Source of the DNA: Heligmosomoides polygyrus polygyrus
Taxonomy: Eukaryota > Nematoda > Chromadorea > Rhabditida > Heligmosomidae
Assembly: GCA_947396885.1 (NCBI GenBank)
Contig: OX377204.1
Location: 41,625,975-41,689,974 of the forward strand
Length of the DNA: 64,000 nucleotides
Direction of reading: 5' to 3'
A program made the translations under genes and the position numbers. The notes under the pieces are model-generated. The model was not told where the DNA came from. It saw only the letters and a program-made list of their open reading frames with translations, and searched no databases. Position 1 is the first letter of the stretch. Every line of letters begins with the position of its first letter. Shown here one piece after another: positions 44,421 through 56,676 of the stretch.

Positions 44421-45964
44421 TCCCCTATCTATGATGCCCGCCATTTGGCTGTCCTGGACGGGCAACTGCAGTAATAAATTCGTATCTATCCACCCATTAT
44501 TCAATGTTTTTGATCGCCTACCTGTTGTTCATTTATGCAAAGCCGGTAATCGATCAATCACAAAGTTCGGTTAGAAAATAACACGGGCCTACCGCTTTGG
44601 TAGTTTTGACATCCTGACTTTCTTACACAGGTTTGAAAAACACGCATCGTCTCTACCATAACTCGCAGGATGAAGAAGAATTTGGAGTGAATATTGTGAG
44701 CAGAAACTGATTGTCAATTCTGATTGCTGCCTATGAAGAAAACACTAAAAAGCACTGGTTGAGTCAGTGACGCAAACTCAGTATTTAACAAACCGGTAGG
44801 CCATCCCTTTTGTCCTTTGCTGTGCAAGAATACTTACGTTTATTTGAAAGGATAACAATTTTATCAGCGAATTCATTTTTGAGTTTCCCTTCATGCATTT
44901 CAATCACCATCACTGGAATAAACGAACATGTAAATATGAATCTCAATATCCCTCTATATATAGAAATAAATATGAAGACGTCTCTATGTTAGGAGAAGGA
45001 AAATTACATATACAATGTGAACGCAAGCGGATATAAGATATGCTCAAATATTGAATTGCCTTAATACGGAATGAACGGCAGATTAAGTTAACCGAATATA
45101 ACTGAGTAATAGAACACGTGCAATACAATATGCCGCTCTCATAATGGGGTAGCAATGTAATTGGAAACGGCTAGACAAGACACATGAGGAGCTAACCACT
45201 GCTTAACAATCCGCCTGTGCATAAAGACTGAGGAAAAATGGTGATTTGTTCTTTTGTGAAAGGAGATTTCATAGCAATGGTAATGCTAGCAATAGTACGG
45301 CTGATAATAAGGCCGTCCAATTCAAGAAAGGTTTCAGAAGGACGAAGGCAACATATGGCATTTTCAGCGACATTTTCGTTAAGTCTTGTAACATTTCACA
45401 CGGCCTAGATGATCGAGTGTAGTATCCGATTGATGGAAGCCCATCCTGTTTGCCATCAACACGTGACGTATTTCCTCTCATTTAACAAGTGCACCTAACG
45501 CCTTTTCAGACACCTTAGTGAGCAGTGTGTGATGAGAAATAAAAAGGATAAGGGACAACGAATTGCGTTAGTCAACCCGACTTGGGTTTCTTCACGTATT
45601 ATGAATACTTTCACAATATGGCGAAAAGCAATTTGAGCCCTCATTTAGCATCCACAAATACTTGTGGAGGCTAGCAGATGAACGAATCAGTGTTAAACCC
45701 TTCAGGGACAACTCTACCAGCTTTTCTCTGACCATAGAAAAGAGAAGGACGTTCTGGACCAGGCGCCAACCCAATTTTCAATCGGTTGAGGGATGCACAT
45801 ATGATCGGTTCTTTCTCCGACTGCACTGCAGGCGCCGTTAGTGTAAAACGTATTGGATAATGTTTTCTCAAGTAAGCTACCCTGCATCAGCATTAACTCC
45901 AACAATGTGTGCTGAAACCGAGTTGCCGGAGTGGTTAAGCGAAGTATGGGGCATCTCCTCACCT
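44421..45964. other. Unassigned sequence
   Basis: No gene or repeat recognised; frames are short. Confidence 0.35.
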
Positions 45965-46410
45965 GTCACCTGTCGCCCAGTTGCTCATCGAGTTGCTCGA
46001 GCGGGCGCCAGCAGCGTCTTCATTCGTCCCTATCGCATGCCAGAGTGCTCCAAAATAGATCCTTCTCGCTCAAGGGACACGAAGACCACATGTCTTTCGT
46101 TCGGGATCTTCACGAAGAAGTTCGACTAACGCGTTGGTGGATTGGTGGAGTGTTGGTGTGCACTTGACATCATGCAGAATGACGCGGTGACGGATCTTGT
46201 CCAGCTGGTGTCTCCGAAGCGTATTAGGTGGTCGGCCGATCTAATTTTCGGGGACGTGGCCGTATGACGTATGCGACAGCGCCTCTGATCTTCGCTCGTC
46301 GAATAGGTGTGGGCACGGAGCCGAACGTTCTTCGTCTTCTTCACGACTTCTTCGGCGCTCATGAAAGCTCCCCAAGTCGCTCGTTTTTTTCCTGCCTAGT
46401 TTCGGCGTTA
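45965..46410 (-). mobile_element. RTE retrotransposon 3' fragment
   Basis: On the minus strand the text follows the C-terminal ~150 codons of the 17.7-kb RTE ORF, from [13 protein letters not shown] to the end near GAGCAACTCGATGAGC, with a large internal deletion between the KNVR and RRRIR regions and several frame changes. Its 3' end is near CACCTGTCACCTGTCG (plus). 5'-truncated dead copy. Confidence 0.85.
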
Positions 46411-47791
46411 GGTCATTATAACTTACTCATCCTTTCGCACCAACTAATCCCTTTGCCGATTTCGTGAACAAAGAACTCGCTATACATTATTTGTTATCAG
46501 AATTGATAGCTTGTTATACTGTCCACAACGAATGTCATTTTTTATTTTGAGATGGCTTTCGTAGGCCTTATGAGCGATCTCCACCAGATCGCCCCTAAGG
46601 CTCTGAATAGTAAAATTGACAAACCAAATAAATGCTTCATAATAACTTATTTACTAGCGCACCTAAAATGTTTTATCTAAACCACGCAAGCATCGAAAAC
46701 TTTACGTGGTGAAACAAGCGAGGGAAGCTGCAACAGCCTGTCTTTTACTTCAGCGTTTGGATTCTGCAATGCTCGTAAGCACAGTGCGCGCTAAAAGCTT
46801 TGAGGTACAATGATTTTGAACCCTCTCGATGCGATGTATTCCTTTCATCATGTGTGGGTGGAAGACTGTCACACTAGATTCTGCAATAAGCTGAACATCC
46901 GTTTCTTAAACGCGAAGGAGAATTTAGGGATCTTGCTTTGATAAAGATTGTTCCATTTTTGTCTGAATTTTCTCCGCAATGGTGCACCCAGGAGCCCTCG
47001 TGCGAGGATGGAACGCCACTGCGGAGCTGTATTTATAGATCACCAAACAGTTTTTTTTAGAATAACAAATATTTTTTAGAAACTGAAGTCTGCCGGAGTC
47101 ATTCGATGGTGACTCCGACAAGGCAAATTTTGTATTCCAAACTTCTCATTTTAAGGGATGCGCACATAAGCTGCTAATATGTAAAATCGTAATATTTAGG
47201 CTTGACGGAGGCAAGTGAAATGTGACCTGTCTGAGCCTGTCTGTGTAGCCTGAAATCCAGAACTTTGAACTGCCCTGGACGGGGAGAATTCAATGCGGTG
47301 CATATCTTCGTGAATAGGCCATCGATTCCGACACTGTGACGCTCGCGTCGGACGAGGGCAAATGCAACACTGGTTATGAGAGGTTTTGTAAGTTTAATGT
47401 TGCGTGATTGGTTTATAGGTTCTGCTGCGGAAAAATAGAAAATAGAAAAATAGACTCAAAAAATTAGAGTTCGCTGTCCAAATATAATCCAATATTCCAG
47501 CTATTCCAGCTCAACACACCGACATACCTTGACTTAAGGGAAACCTTTTCAGAAAAATGAAGTGCTAAAATTTACAGACCACGTCTAACAAAACTAGTGG
47601 TTGCATCATTTGTCTACACATCGGAAGTCCTAAATAAGATAGAAAAAAGTAAAAATGTTGAAAATGTTGCACATTTCAGGGAATGTGTCCGTCAACCTTT
47701 ACAAAAATTTGTACCATACTTCTCGCTTCACATTTATCTATGATTCCTACAACATGTCACTTTACGACGCATTCGACTATTTTTGATTTGT
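46411..47791. other. Unassigned sequence with one clear hairpin
   Basis: A hairpin at 46566-46600: GCGATCT/AGATCGC around CCACC, with CCTTA/TAAGG outside. No gene recognised. The 15 bp at 47792-47806 are the left target duplication of the next element. Confidence 0.4.
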
Positions 47792-47806
47792 AAGGTATGT
47801 ACATAG

Positions 47807-50445
47807 GTGGCGATGTCCGTTCATCCACGTGGTGCCACTGGAAACTGTTCGCCTCTGCGAGCTAAGCTAATCACGGACATTGGAATACAGGCGACAGGCC
47901 CTAGTGACAGGCCGGCCTATGGAGATCCCATGTCACATCACATGGTTGATGACGTTAAGTGAGTATCGAGATAATGCTACGGCGTCCGCGGGAGCCGACG
48001 CGCACTCGCAGAGCCCGGCGAGTGTGAGAAGTATTCGAGGGTCCCTGATGCGAGGACGGCATCGGGGGGAAACTGAGCTAGTCCGAAAGTCCCGTAACGT
48101 AGGCAAGACCCGCGTAGCTACGCTGAATGTGGGTACGTTGACGGGCCGCTCGTGCGAGTTGGCAGAAGCACTGGAGCGAAGACGAATCGACTTATGTGCG
48201 GTACAGGAGACGAGGTGGTCCTGTTGTAAGTCGAGGGACATAGGCCGAGGCTTCAAGGCCATTCTGTGCGGCAGTCCCAGGACCACCAGCGGAGTTGGTG
48301 TAATCGTCTCCGAACGTTTCCGAGACGCGATTATAAGCGTGGAACGTTTTAATGACCGCTTGATGAAGGTCGTAGTCGCTGCTGAAAGCGTATGTATCAT
48401 TTCTTCTCTGCATACGCTCCGCAGGCAGGCTGCTCTGAGAGAGCCAAGGATGAGTTTTGGACCCTGCTTGATGAAAAGACAGCAGAGGTACCGTCAGAAG
48501 ACGCTGTCGTTATCGCAGGTGACCTCAACGGTCATGTGGGGACTGCGAAAGATGGTCGCAGCTGTCACGGCTGTTTCGGATATGGAGCACGTAACGCTGA
48601 TGGTGAGCGAATCCTTGAGTATGCGGACTCGCATAACCTCATCATCGCGAACACCGTATTTCGAAAGCGTGACTCCCATCTGGTGTCGTTCTATAGCGGG
48701 AGCACCAAGACACAGATCGACTTCATCCTTGTGAAGCATCGCGATCGAAAGCTGGTTACAGATGCGAAGGTGGTGCCGTACGAGACTGTCGCCACACAGC
48801 ACCGTCCGCTGATATGCACTCGTAAGTTCGCCCTTCCGAGGCTGAGGCATGTCGAGCGATGCGGTCCACCGAGAATCAAGTGGTGGCGATTGAAGGAAAA
48901 CGCTGCAGCTTTTGTTTCTCGTATTCGGTTACCGACGGTGGGTCCTGTGCAGAAAACCACTGTGGAGGAGACGGAAGCGGCTTTGAAGAAGATGAAGCCA
49001 GGCAGAGCAACGGGCCCCGATGATATAGCGGCCGACCTATGGAAGTTGAGGTGCTGGAGTCCTGCTGAGTGGCTAACGAAGTTTTTCAACCAGGTCGTTA
49101 AGGAAAAGAAGGTACCTGGTAGTTGGCAGGAAAGCACGACGATCCCGATATGGAAGAAGAAGGGCAGTCCTGCGGACTGCACGAATTACCGTCCAATTCG
49201 CTTGCTCTCGCACAGCATGAAAATCTTCGAGCGAATTGTAGACGGACGTATTCGCGATATCGTCCAACTTTCCACCAATCAATGTGGCTTCGTAGCGGGC
49301 AGTGGCACCATCGATGCCATACATGCTACTCGTCTTCTGGTATAGAGACATCGCGAAAAGCAGAAACCGCTGCACATAGCTTTTCTCGACTTAGAGAAAG
49401 CATTTGATCGTGTACCGCGTGAGGTTATATGGTACGCCTTACGACAACACGGTGTTCCCGAAGAGCTTATTGAGTGGGTGCGCATACTTTACTCTGGTCC
49501 AAAGAGTAGTGTGCGAGCGCCAGCCGGCACATCGGCGGAGTTTCCTATCTCCGTTGGTGTTCACCAGGGCTCTGCGCTTTCCCCGCTCCTATTCATTGTC
49601 GTAATGGATGCCATTTCGAGAGACCTTCAGAAGCCTGTCCCCTGGACGCTGCTGTATGCAGATGACGTAATGCTTGCAAGCGAAGAGAAGAGCGAACTCG
49701 AGCGACAAGCGCAAGCTTGGTACGAACGCTTGGCGATGTTCGGCCTCAAGCTAAACGTCAAAAAATCTGAGTACTTGACGACAGACGTAAACGAAGCCGG
49801 TTCTATTGAGATCAATGGCACTGCGCTAGTACGAACGACAAACTTCAAGTACCTTGGATCTGCAATTGCGTCTGATGGTAGTCTGACGTTCGAGGTGAAC
49901 TCGCGCGTCAGCGCAGCGTGGTCCAAATGGCGCCTGATGACAGGCGTTTTATGCGACAGGAAGATACCGGAACGCCTTAAATCGAAGATCTATAGAACCA
50001 TCGTCCGACCAGTAGCGATGTATGGAGCTGAGTGCTGGCCTGCAACCAAGGAGGTTGAGACTCGCCTCAGCGTAATGGAAACGAAAATGCTGCGATGGAC
50101 GGCTGGTGTTACTCGTTTGGACCGTATTCGCAACGATGAAATACGCCAGAGGTTTGGTGTCGCTCCAATTGCTGACAAGTTACGTGAAGCTCGCCTTCGG
50201 TGGTATGGCCACGTTCTTCGAGCTAGTGGTGACACTGTTAGGAAGATTGGCCTTAACATAGATGTGCCCGGAAAACGGCCTAAAGGGCGGCCGAAGCAGC
50301 GATGGCTTGATACGTTGCATGTGGACCTAAAGGTTGCTGGTATCCATCCCGATCAAGCATTTGATCGCGTAAAGTGGCGTCACCACACCAGAATAGCGGA
50401 CCCCGCCTCGAAGCGGGACAAACGCTGAAGAAGAAGAAGAAGAAG
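47807..50445 (+). mobile_element. Second RTE-type retrotransposon, near full length
   Basis: About 2.64 kb between direct repeats AAGGTATGTACATAG at 47792-47806 and 50446-50460. It ends in (GAA)n directly after the ORF stop, a simple-repeat 3' tail as in RTE elements. Sequence is unrelated at DNA level to the 17-kb RTE. The ORF has one frameshift and one stop, so the copy is recently dead. Confidence 0.9.
47880..50428 (+). pseudogene. RTE endonuclease-reverse transcriptase, broken ORF
   Basis: Endonuclease blocks: RVATLNVGTLTGR, DLCAVQETRW, SGVGVIVSERFRD, then after a frame change near 48395-48410 SAYAPQAGC, VIAGDLNGHVG, KTQIDFILVKHRD and TQHRPL. Reverse transcriptase: KKMKPGRATGPDDI, YRPIRLLSHSMKIFERIVD, a TAG at 49343-49345, then FLDLEKAFDRVP, GVHQGSALSPLLF and YADDVML. 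C-terminal RTE pattern: LRWYGHVLRASGD and GRPKQRWLDTLH. The two defects are the only ones seen. The start is uncertain (TTG at 47880; an in-frame ATG follows ~40 nt later). Confidence 0.9.
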
Positions 50446-50588
50446 AAGGTATGTACATAGTTGTGTTCTGTTCTGTGTTCCTAGTTAGTTTCTCTTCATG
50501 GAAGTCCCGTCAAATTGCTGTCAGAAGCGACCTAGTGATTGGTCGCCTATATTGGGTGGGTTCCGCCCAACAGCCGAGAACCCACCAG

Positions 50589-50735
50589 AGGCCGTATTCA
50601 TGAAGCCGCGGGAGCAGGAGATAAACGATATCATAGCGATATCATCTCTCGCCTCTCTCTCCTGCCTCGCCCTTTTACCTCGGTCGCTTCCGGTGGGAAG
50701 CCGAGAAGATCCCGGGAACGTACATGAATAGGGGA
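50589..50735. mobile_element. MITE-like element
   Basis: Left end AGGCCGTATTCATGAAG, right end (inverted) GGTCCCCTATTCATGTACG. Internal GCAGGAGA/TCTCCTGC and GATATCATAGCGATATC inverted repeats. Same terminal word family as 13250-13407. Boundaries approximate. Confidence 0.4.
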
Positions 50736-50797
50736 CCACAGGACAGTCTGTTGTTGCCCGACCGAGAGCGGTCGGATAGTCTGCTTCTGCCTCGACG

Positions 50798-52282
50798 GAG
50801 AGCGGTGATCGCGGTCATCCTTCGTCTGCCAGTCCGCGAGCCCTCAACGCACGCGCGCACCTCCCGCAATATTTGGGCTAACGAATTGACGTCCGCGCGA
50901 TAATTCTCACGCGTCTTTGCGATAGAGCGCGAAATCTTTCCTTCTTAGCCCCGCACGCTCATGGGGAGTCCGCGCCTGAGTTCTGCGCTCTTCGAGGGAA
51001 GGGACTCTAGGGTGTGTGCGATCAAAGCTGCTCGTGCAAGAACTTCTCCCGTCTCCCAGGGTTCTCCTTTAAAAAGACCCTCAGAGTGGAAGAGCCGCAA
51101 TCCGCCACCAACCGATCAACGACCCTCCTCCATATCGACTGGCCGTGGTGTCGGTGGATATCAAGAATTCCCACGTCGATGCAATGTGACCGCACGCGGC
51201 TTGGCGGAGGAAGAAGAGCCGCCACCGAGAGCGGTCGAATATTCTACTGCTGCCTTCGACACCCGTCCGCCTCTTTGTCCACCCCATCGCCCATGCTCCC
51301 GGACTGCCACCGACTAAGGTAAGGGATGACTATGCTCATCCTAGCCTTTACATATTTAATATTCTACGTGTGCTAGACATGACAGATTTCAGAACTTGTA
51401 GAGATCTTAAGTTAGTTTGGATTGCTTTCCTATAGCAATGTATAGCGCCGCTCACCAATCAAAGTTGTAGAAGATCACGGCTCTTCTTCCTCCGCGCAGC
51501 CGCGTGCTGTCGCGTCACGTCATAGTAATGAGCCGTAGTCTTCTGCAGTTTGCGCCCTCCTGGCTTGGAGATCGCGCGTCGTCGTCCACGTTGACATTCG
51601 ATCGATCTCTTACCATCACTTGTGAGCCCGCGACGGCTCTCTCGGCAAGAAGATCAAGGTGCAGTGGTCGATGGGACCCTTCATGCGAGGGAGATCGGGG
51701 TTCGGTTCTCCTGCGTCGTGCCATACTTACAGTTCAGGTGACTCCATTGAGTGGCTTTAACGTGCACGTGATGTTAAGACGTTTTTTGCCGTATGCGCAT
51801 CGCCGCCCGAAGAGCGCAGAGCCCAGGTGCGCACTCCCCGTGAGCGGCGAAAACAGTTTCCACACGAGCAGCTTTGATGGCCGCACCCCGTAGTCCCTTC
51901 CGTAGCCTGGTTGTTGGGAATCCAAGCTGCGCACTCCCCCTGAGCGACGGGAGCAGTTTTCCCACGAGCAGCTTTGATGGCACACATCCTGAAGTCCCTT
52001 CCCTAGCCTGGTTCTGCGCTCGAAGAGCTATCGACGAAGGCAATTTTCGCCCAAGCAGCTTGGTTGCGCCACACACCTTGGAATCCCTCCCCTAGCCTGC
52101 TTCTGCGCTCGAAGAGCGCAAAACCCAAGCTGCGCACTCAGCGGATTTCGCGCTCTGTCGCAAAGCTGCGTGAGAACAATAGCGCGGATGCCAATTCGTT
52201 AGCCCAAATATTGCGGCAGGTGCGCGCGTGCAACGAGCGCTTGCGCTTGGCCGAAGAAGGACAACCGCGATCGTGATCGATT
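50798..52282. repeat. GC-rich foldback element with ~90-bp tandem units
   Basis: The left arm (from GTGATCGCGGTCATCCTTCG through CGCAATATTTGGGCTAACGA at 50865) is inverted on the right (52143-52282). Inner arms also pair: GCGGAGGAAGAAGAG near 51206 with CTCTTCTTCCTCCGC at 51481. The right arm holds three tandem ~90-100-bp units (51800-52135) built around GAGCAGCTTTGATGG; the left arm holds one. Long frames on both strands are a by-product of GC richness. Confidence 0.7.
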
Positions 52283-52363
52283 GAGAATGAATGCGCATCT
52301 ATTATTACAACAAGAAGGAAGTAGAATTGCACTCTCCGATTCGTTTAAATGTAGAATACAGGG

Positions 52364-52915
52364 TGCAATCCTAGTTGGTGGTGGCCACTCTTAAGCGATT
52401 TCATAAGAACTGAATGTGTTCAGTATTGAAGCATATTGAACCTATCACTCCTTAGAAAACAACTGCACTAACGAAACCAAGATAAATGACACTAAGAACT
52501 TGAGAATATATATTTGCGAGCTTGGTCGTTATGTTTGCAATTGATTGGGACTCGAGTGCATTGTCTTGTCAGTGTCCAAAACGTTGGTTGATGGTCGCTA
52601 CTGGTCTACTAACGCCGAGTCTTGGCCCAATTTTATTTTATTTTCCAGATGTTATCTGGTTTAGCTACTTGAAATTGATCCTCAAAAATGTAATAAGAGG
52701 GTCTTCCCATAATAGATTTGCACCGAGAATGACTCTTTTTAGGTTCCGCTCTTCTGACTTGCAACTGTGTCTAACCATGTTGGAGAATGTAGTTTATTTC
52801 TACATATTTTGTCACACTTTGTTTATTTCTACATTTTTACATGTTGTTGCCCATCTACTGTATTTCGTTATATCAGAAAATCGTTTAAGAGTGGCCACCA
52901 CCAATTAGAATTGCA
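52364..52915. mobile_element. MITE-like element with ~39-bp inverted ends
   Basis: Left TGCAATCCTAGTTGGTGGTG then GCCACTCTTAAGCGATTTC; right arm inverted at 52877-52915 with few changes. About 550 bp, no transposase. The internal plus-strand frames of 90-128 codons have no motifs. Confidence 0.65.
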
Positions 52916-53293
52916 TCGAATACAGATTGATTTTAATGCTGTTCTTCAAAAACAGGATTGGGCAAATGCTTTTTTGGTTCGCTTTTTGTTATCACATCTT
53001 AGGAGATCCTGCATCGGCATCACCCTCATATCCGCATGAATCTCATCCTTAAACGTTTTTAATTTTAAAATTTTTAACACTGCGCGACGACCAATATTTT
53101 CTATAGAAACGTGTGTGTACTCCATCCTCCGCTGATGTTGAGCGTAGTGGTGGGGGTAGGGTCTAGATGGCTTCATACCGCAAAACTACTCACTAACCAC
53201 TCACCTGATCTTAAGGAAGGTGGAGCAAGCTTGGAACATAATAGGGTTCTTGTTGCGAACCGGTAGCCCCAGTGCGGGCGAAGCTGTGCCACT
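52916..53293. other. Unassigned sequence
   Basis: No gene or repeat recognised. Confidence 0.3.
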
Positions 53294-53343
53294 GGACCGA
53301 AGGCTATCCGGCTGCCCCATGGCAGCCGGATAGCCTTCGGTCC
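53294..53343. repeat. Perfect 23-bp hairpin
   Basis: GGACCGAAGGCTATCCGGCT... (53294-53316) is perfectly complementary to 53321-53343 around a CCAT loop. No flanking T-run was seen. It may be the centre of a foldback element or a structured RNA. Confidence 0.9.
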
Positions 53344-54300
53344 TAAGACTCTACAACCTCTCCCTAGGTAGCATGGGCAACCCCGAGGATCCTGGCCCGC
53401 CTTGCGTCCCAGCGGTGGGGTCCCCGCGTGAGTGCCCCGCTCGCCCCAAGTGGGCGGGGCCAACTATCGGCACCTACGCATACAGCAGGGAGACAGAGAC
53501 AATGCGGTGAGTAAGAGCTATCCTACGTGACACCCGGTCTGAATCCTATCGCAAGCCGGCTCGGCAGTGGGCGGAGCAGCGCTGCGCTGCCACTGCGCCG
53601 GTGGGAACGCCGCTCGATCGATCCGCGGCGGACCTTGATCATGGATACGACACAACCGAACACCATTACATAGGGACTTACCGCCCACTTCCTTTCCGAT
53701 GCCGAACAGCGTACCATAATATATTTATTATAAAAGCTCCTCGATAAGCGGGATGTAGTGAACACAATTAGGAATACAGCAATACAACGGGAGTCAGCAC
53801 TGTAGTAGTCGATATACGTGCGGTCATGATGTCCACTTCAGCGACGAAAATGTAGTGCGTCTCGGAGCCGTTGATCCATCCCAGTCGGGACATGCGGCCA
53901 CTGCGAGTACATTCAGCGACAAGGCTGAAACGGGTGGCAAGGCCCCCCGGCATCCTCCGAATCGATGATCGATATCCACTGCAAAAGGTCGGCACGCAAC
54001 TGCCCGCGGCAGCGCGGTGCCCGTTGGACGTGCCGGTGCGCCGAAGCGCGGAGCTGGATTGCCAGCGACCCGAGGCCGCCGCACGGGAGGGCGCACGAGA
54101 GCGAATGAGCCGAAAGAGCATGCCGAGGCGCCGATTACGTGGCTTTTATAGCCACGAGCGCCTGTAGGCGGAGCCTATTAGGCTACGGGGCCGCGGCGAC
54201 AGGCCGGGCAGTACGCGCCTCATGGAGGAGAGGCCGAGAGTACGGGAGCCCACGGGATTTTAGATGGGAGCGAAGCTCGCGATTCGCGACAGTTCTGAAA
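53344..54300. other. GC-rich block without recognised gene
   Basis: CpG-rich, with overlapping minus-strand frames (53768-54121, 117 codons, ending GSETHYIFVAEVDIM...) and others. No signature, splice site set or repeat match was found. The base composition differs from the AT-rich flanks and could mark a mobile element or a promoter region. Confidence 0.3.
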
Positions 54301-55375
54301 TATTGCCTTTTGTACTGCTAGGGAGGGATGGTCGTCCTTATCTAGACGTCTTTGTGTTCGCTTGGTTTGAGTGTGTCTGTGTTTGTGTCGTAAAAGTTTT
54401 CTTGCAAATAGAGGTATGATGTCCTTTCTCATTGCAATGCTTACGTGCTCTTGGGAAAGCTACACAAGCAGAGCAGCTAGCTTAATGTGACTGTCCTTAG
54501 TTTAGTGATACTGCAGCATAGCACAAAGCGCGCAAGTGCGAGACACGTCGATAGGCGTGACGAAGCCCTTGTCATTTGTAAGCATATATACTCTTCCGTT
54601 ATCAAAACATAACATTTATCGGTGGGAAATATGTTCTTAAAATAAAGAGCGTACGTAAAGTAGATCATATTTTTTGGGTCCATTGTTGTTGGAGATAATT
54701 GAAATAATCCATCTGACTTGCACTGCGAGACAATGTTGTGCCCAAAACAGTCTTCACCTGTAAAGAGTAAAAAAATACTCTACAACTATACATACTGCGA
54801 AGGCATAAGTCTTTCCGAAAATGAACAGTTTTCACTGAACCTATTTACATATTTTCACAATCATCAAACAGCCTTCCGAAATTGAATGTCGTTAGTCTGT
54901 AAAAATATTCCCCCACATCCCTTGTACATCATAAATGCATTCCTTGCAAAGCATAACCAGTTATTGGGGAGATCACAGAACTTTGAAAATCCCTTATCTA
55001 TCCTGTTTGAAACTTTTGCGAACGCAAAAAAATAAAGAGGTGATAAAATGGAAGAAAAGAAAAGAAGAACGGTAATATACATCAAGGAGTATTCGACATT
55101 TTCATCGCCAGCGTCATTAGTGATAATCATCCGAATTATGTGCGAGCGCCCACGTCTTCAGGTAGACGCCATCGCCTCCGTTTATGTTGCCTTGGTCACC
55201 CTGCAGTTGAAGCCCGTAAGGAGTTACTGTTGTAATGGGCAACTCCTGTTTATCCCCTGTCTGCAGCTAGAGACGCTTTCTCTTTGATAGCAAAGGAAAT
55301 GAATATCAACTATCGTGTGCCAGAAGCTTCCCATCGCGACGAAGTATGAGTCCGACGAGCTACGTCATTGCTTAC
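54301..55375. other. Unassigned sequence
   Basis: Minus-strand frame 54864-55130 (88 codons) has a hydrophobic start (LLFFSSILSPLYFFAF) but no family match. Nothing else is supported. Confidence 0.3.
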
Positions 55376-55590
55376 CAGGATACTATCTCAACGGTAGGTC
55401 GGAACGGCGCAAATGTTGTACATGGGCAGAACCGCCTCTCTCTGGGCAGTAACAAACTGCAGGTATCTCGACCCCAATACAACTCTGCGCAGAGTTAGGG
55501 GCGACGGAAGTCGCGGGTTGGCGCCTTGTTGATTCACGTGCTCCACAGCTGACGGGCGCGCGCGGGATGAGGGCTCGTATCGCGGCTAAG

Positions 55591-55670
55591 CGCAGTGCTC
55601 AGGTGGCGTAGTAGAGAAGAGCTCGGGCTCGTAAACGCGGGGTCGGAGGTTTGGATTCTGCGGACTGCGT
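55591..55670 (+). pseudogene. Degenerate tRNA-Thr(CGT)-like sequence in left arm
   Basis: GTGGCGTAGTAGAGAAGAGC (box A region), GGGCTCGTAAACGCGG with loop CTCGTAA (anticodon CGT) and GGAGGTTTGGATTCTGC (box B region). Stems are imperfect. A mirror copy lies in the right arm at 56598-56676 (minus). Confidence 0.35.
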
Positions 55671-56597
55671 TCGTTTTGCACTTTTGCAAAATCCATGTTT
55701 ATCATATAGGTAATCCACCTAGGGGTATTATAGTATGTTATAGAGCATGTTTACATATAACATATGCTTCAAACTACAGATTAGCTAAAATGTTCACTTC
55801 TGTGTGTTACTTATTTTAAGCCGATTTTGGGTGAAGCTATAGTTATGTAACGATAGATATTTTATGGCACTAGTAAAAAATTCCGACTCCACCGACAAGG
55901 CTTCGCTCAAAAAAAATTTTTCGCTGAAACTTTGTCTAGGGGAGGTTGTTTGGTGTGCTGATCACGAATATGACATCCGTTCTTCACGATTCGGCTGAAT
56001 AATATAGTACAGGAAGGCACATGATTACGTTCTTAAAGTTTCTGCCCCGATGACGGCAGGTAGAGACAGAATCGTGAAAAACGAATGTCAGATTCGTGAT
56101 CAGCACCCCAAATAACCCCCTTAGACGAAGTTTCAACGAAATCGGTGACCCTGCCTGGACCACCCTTGTTAACGGTATGGGTGGTCTCCGACCGAATCGT
56201 GAAAAACGGATGTCAGATTCGTGATCAGCACCCCAAATAACCCCCCCCCTAGACGAAGTTTCAATGAAATCGGTGACCCTGCCTGGACCACCCTTGTTAA
56301 CGGTATGGGTGGTCTCCGACTGAATCGTGAAAAACGGATGTCAGATTCGTGATCAGCACCCCAAATAACCCCCCTAGACAAAGTTTCAGCGAAAAAATTT
56401 TTTTGACCGAAGTCTTGTCGGTGGAGTCGGGACTTTTTACTAGTGCCATAAAATATCTATCGTTACATAACTATAGCTTCACACAAAATAGACTTAAAAG
56501 AAGTGACACACAGAAGTGAACATTTTAGCTAATCTGTAGTTTGAAGCAAATGTTATATGTAAACATGCTCTATAACACAAAAAAAAAACAAAACAAG

Positions 56598-56676
56598 CGC
56601 AGTCTGCGGCATCCAAACCCCCGACCCCGCGTTTACGAGCCCGAGCTCTTCCCTACTATGCCACTTGAGCACTGCG
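56598..56676 (-). pseudogene. Degenerate tRNA-Thr(CGT)-like sequence in right arm
   Basis: On minus: AAGTGGCATAGTAGGGAAGA, GCTCGGGCTCGTAAACG and GGGGGTTTGGATGCCGC. It is the inverted partner of 55591-55670 with several substitutions. Confidence 0.35.

Noticed and set aside
51504..51893. 129-codon plus frame and overlapping frames on both strands
   Set aside because: They lie within the GC-rich foldback, where stop codons are rare by composition.
53768..54121. 117-codon minus frame in the GC-rich block
   Set aside because: No motif, several overlapping frames open, no splice partner; kept only as an unassigned block.
54864..55130. 88-codon minus frame with hydrophobic start
   Set aside because: Considered as another receptor exon, but no loop or helix motifs of the chemoreceptor families and no splice partner.
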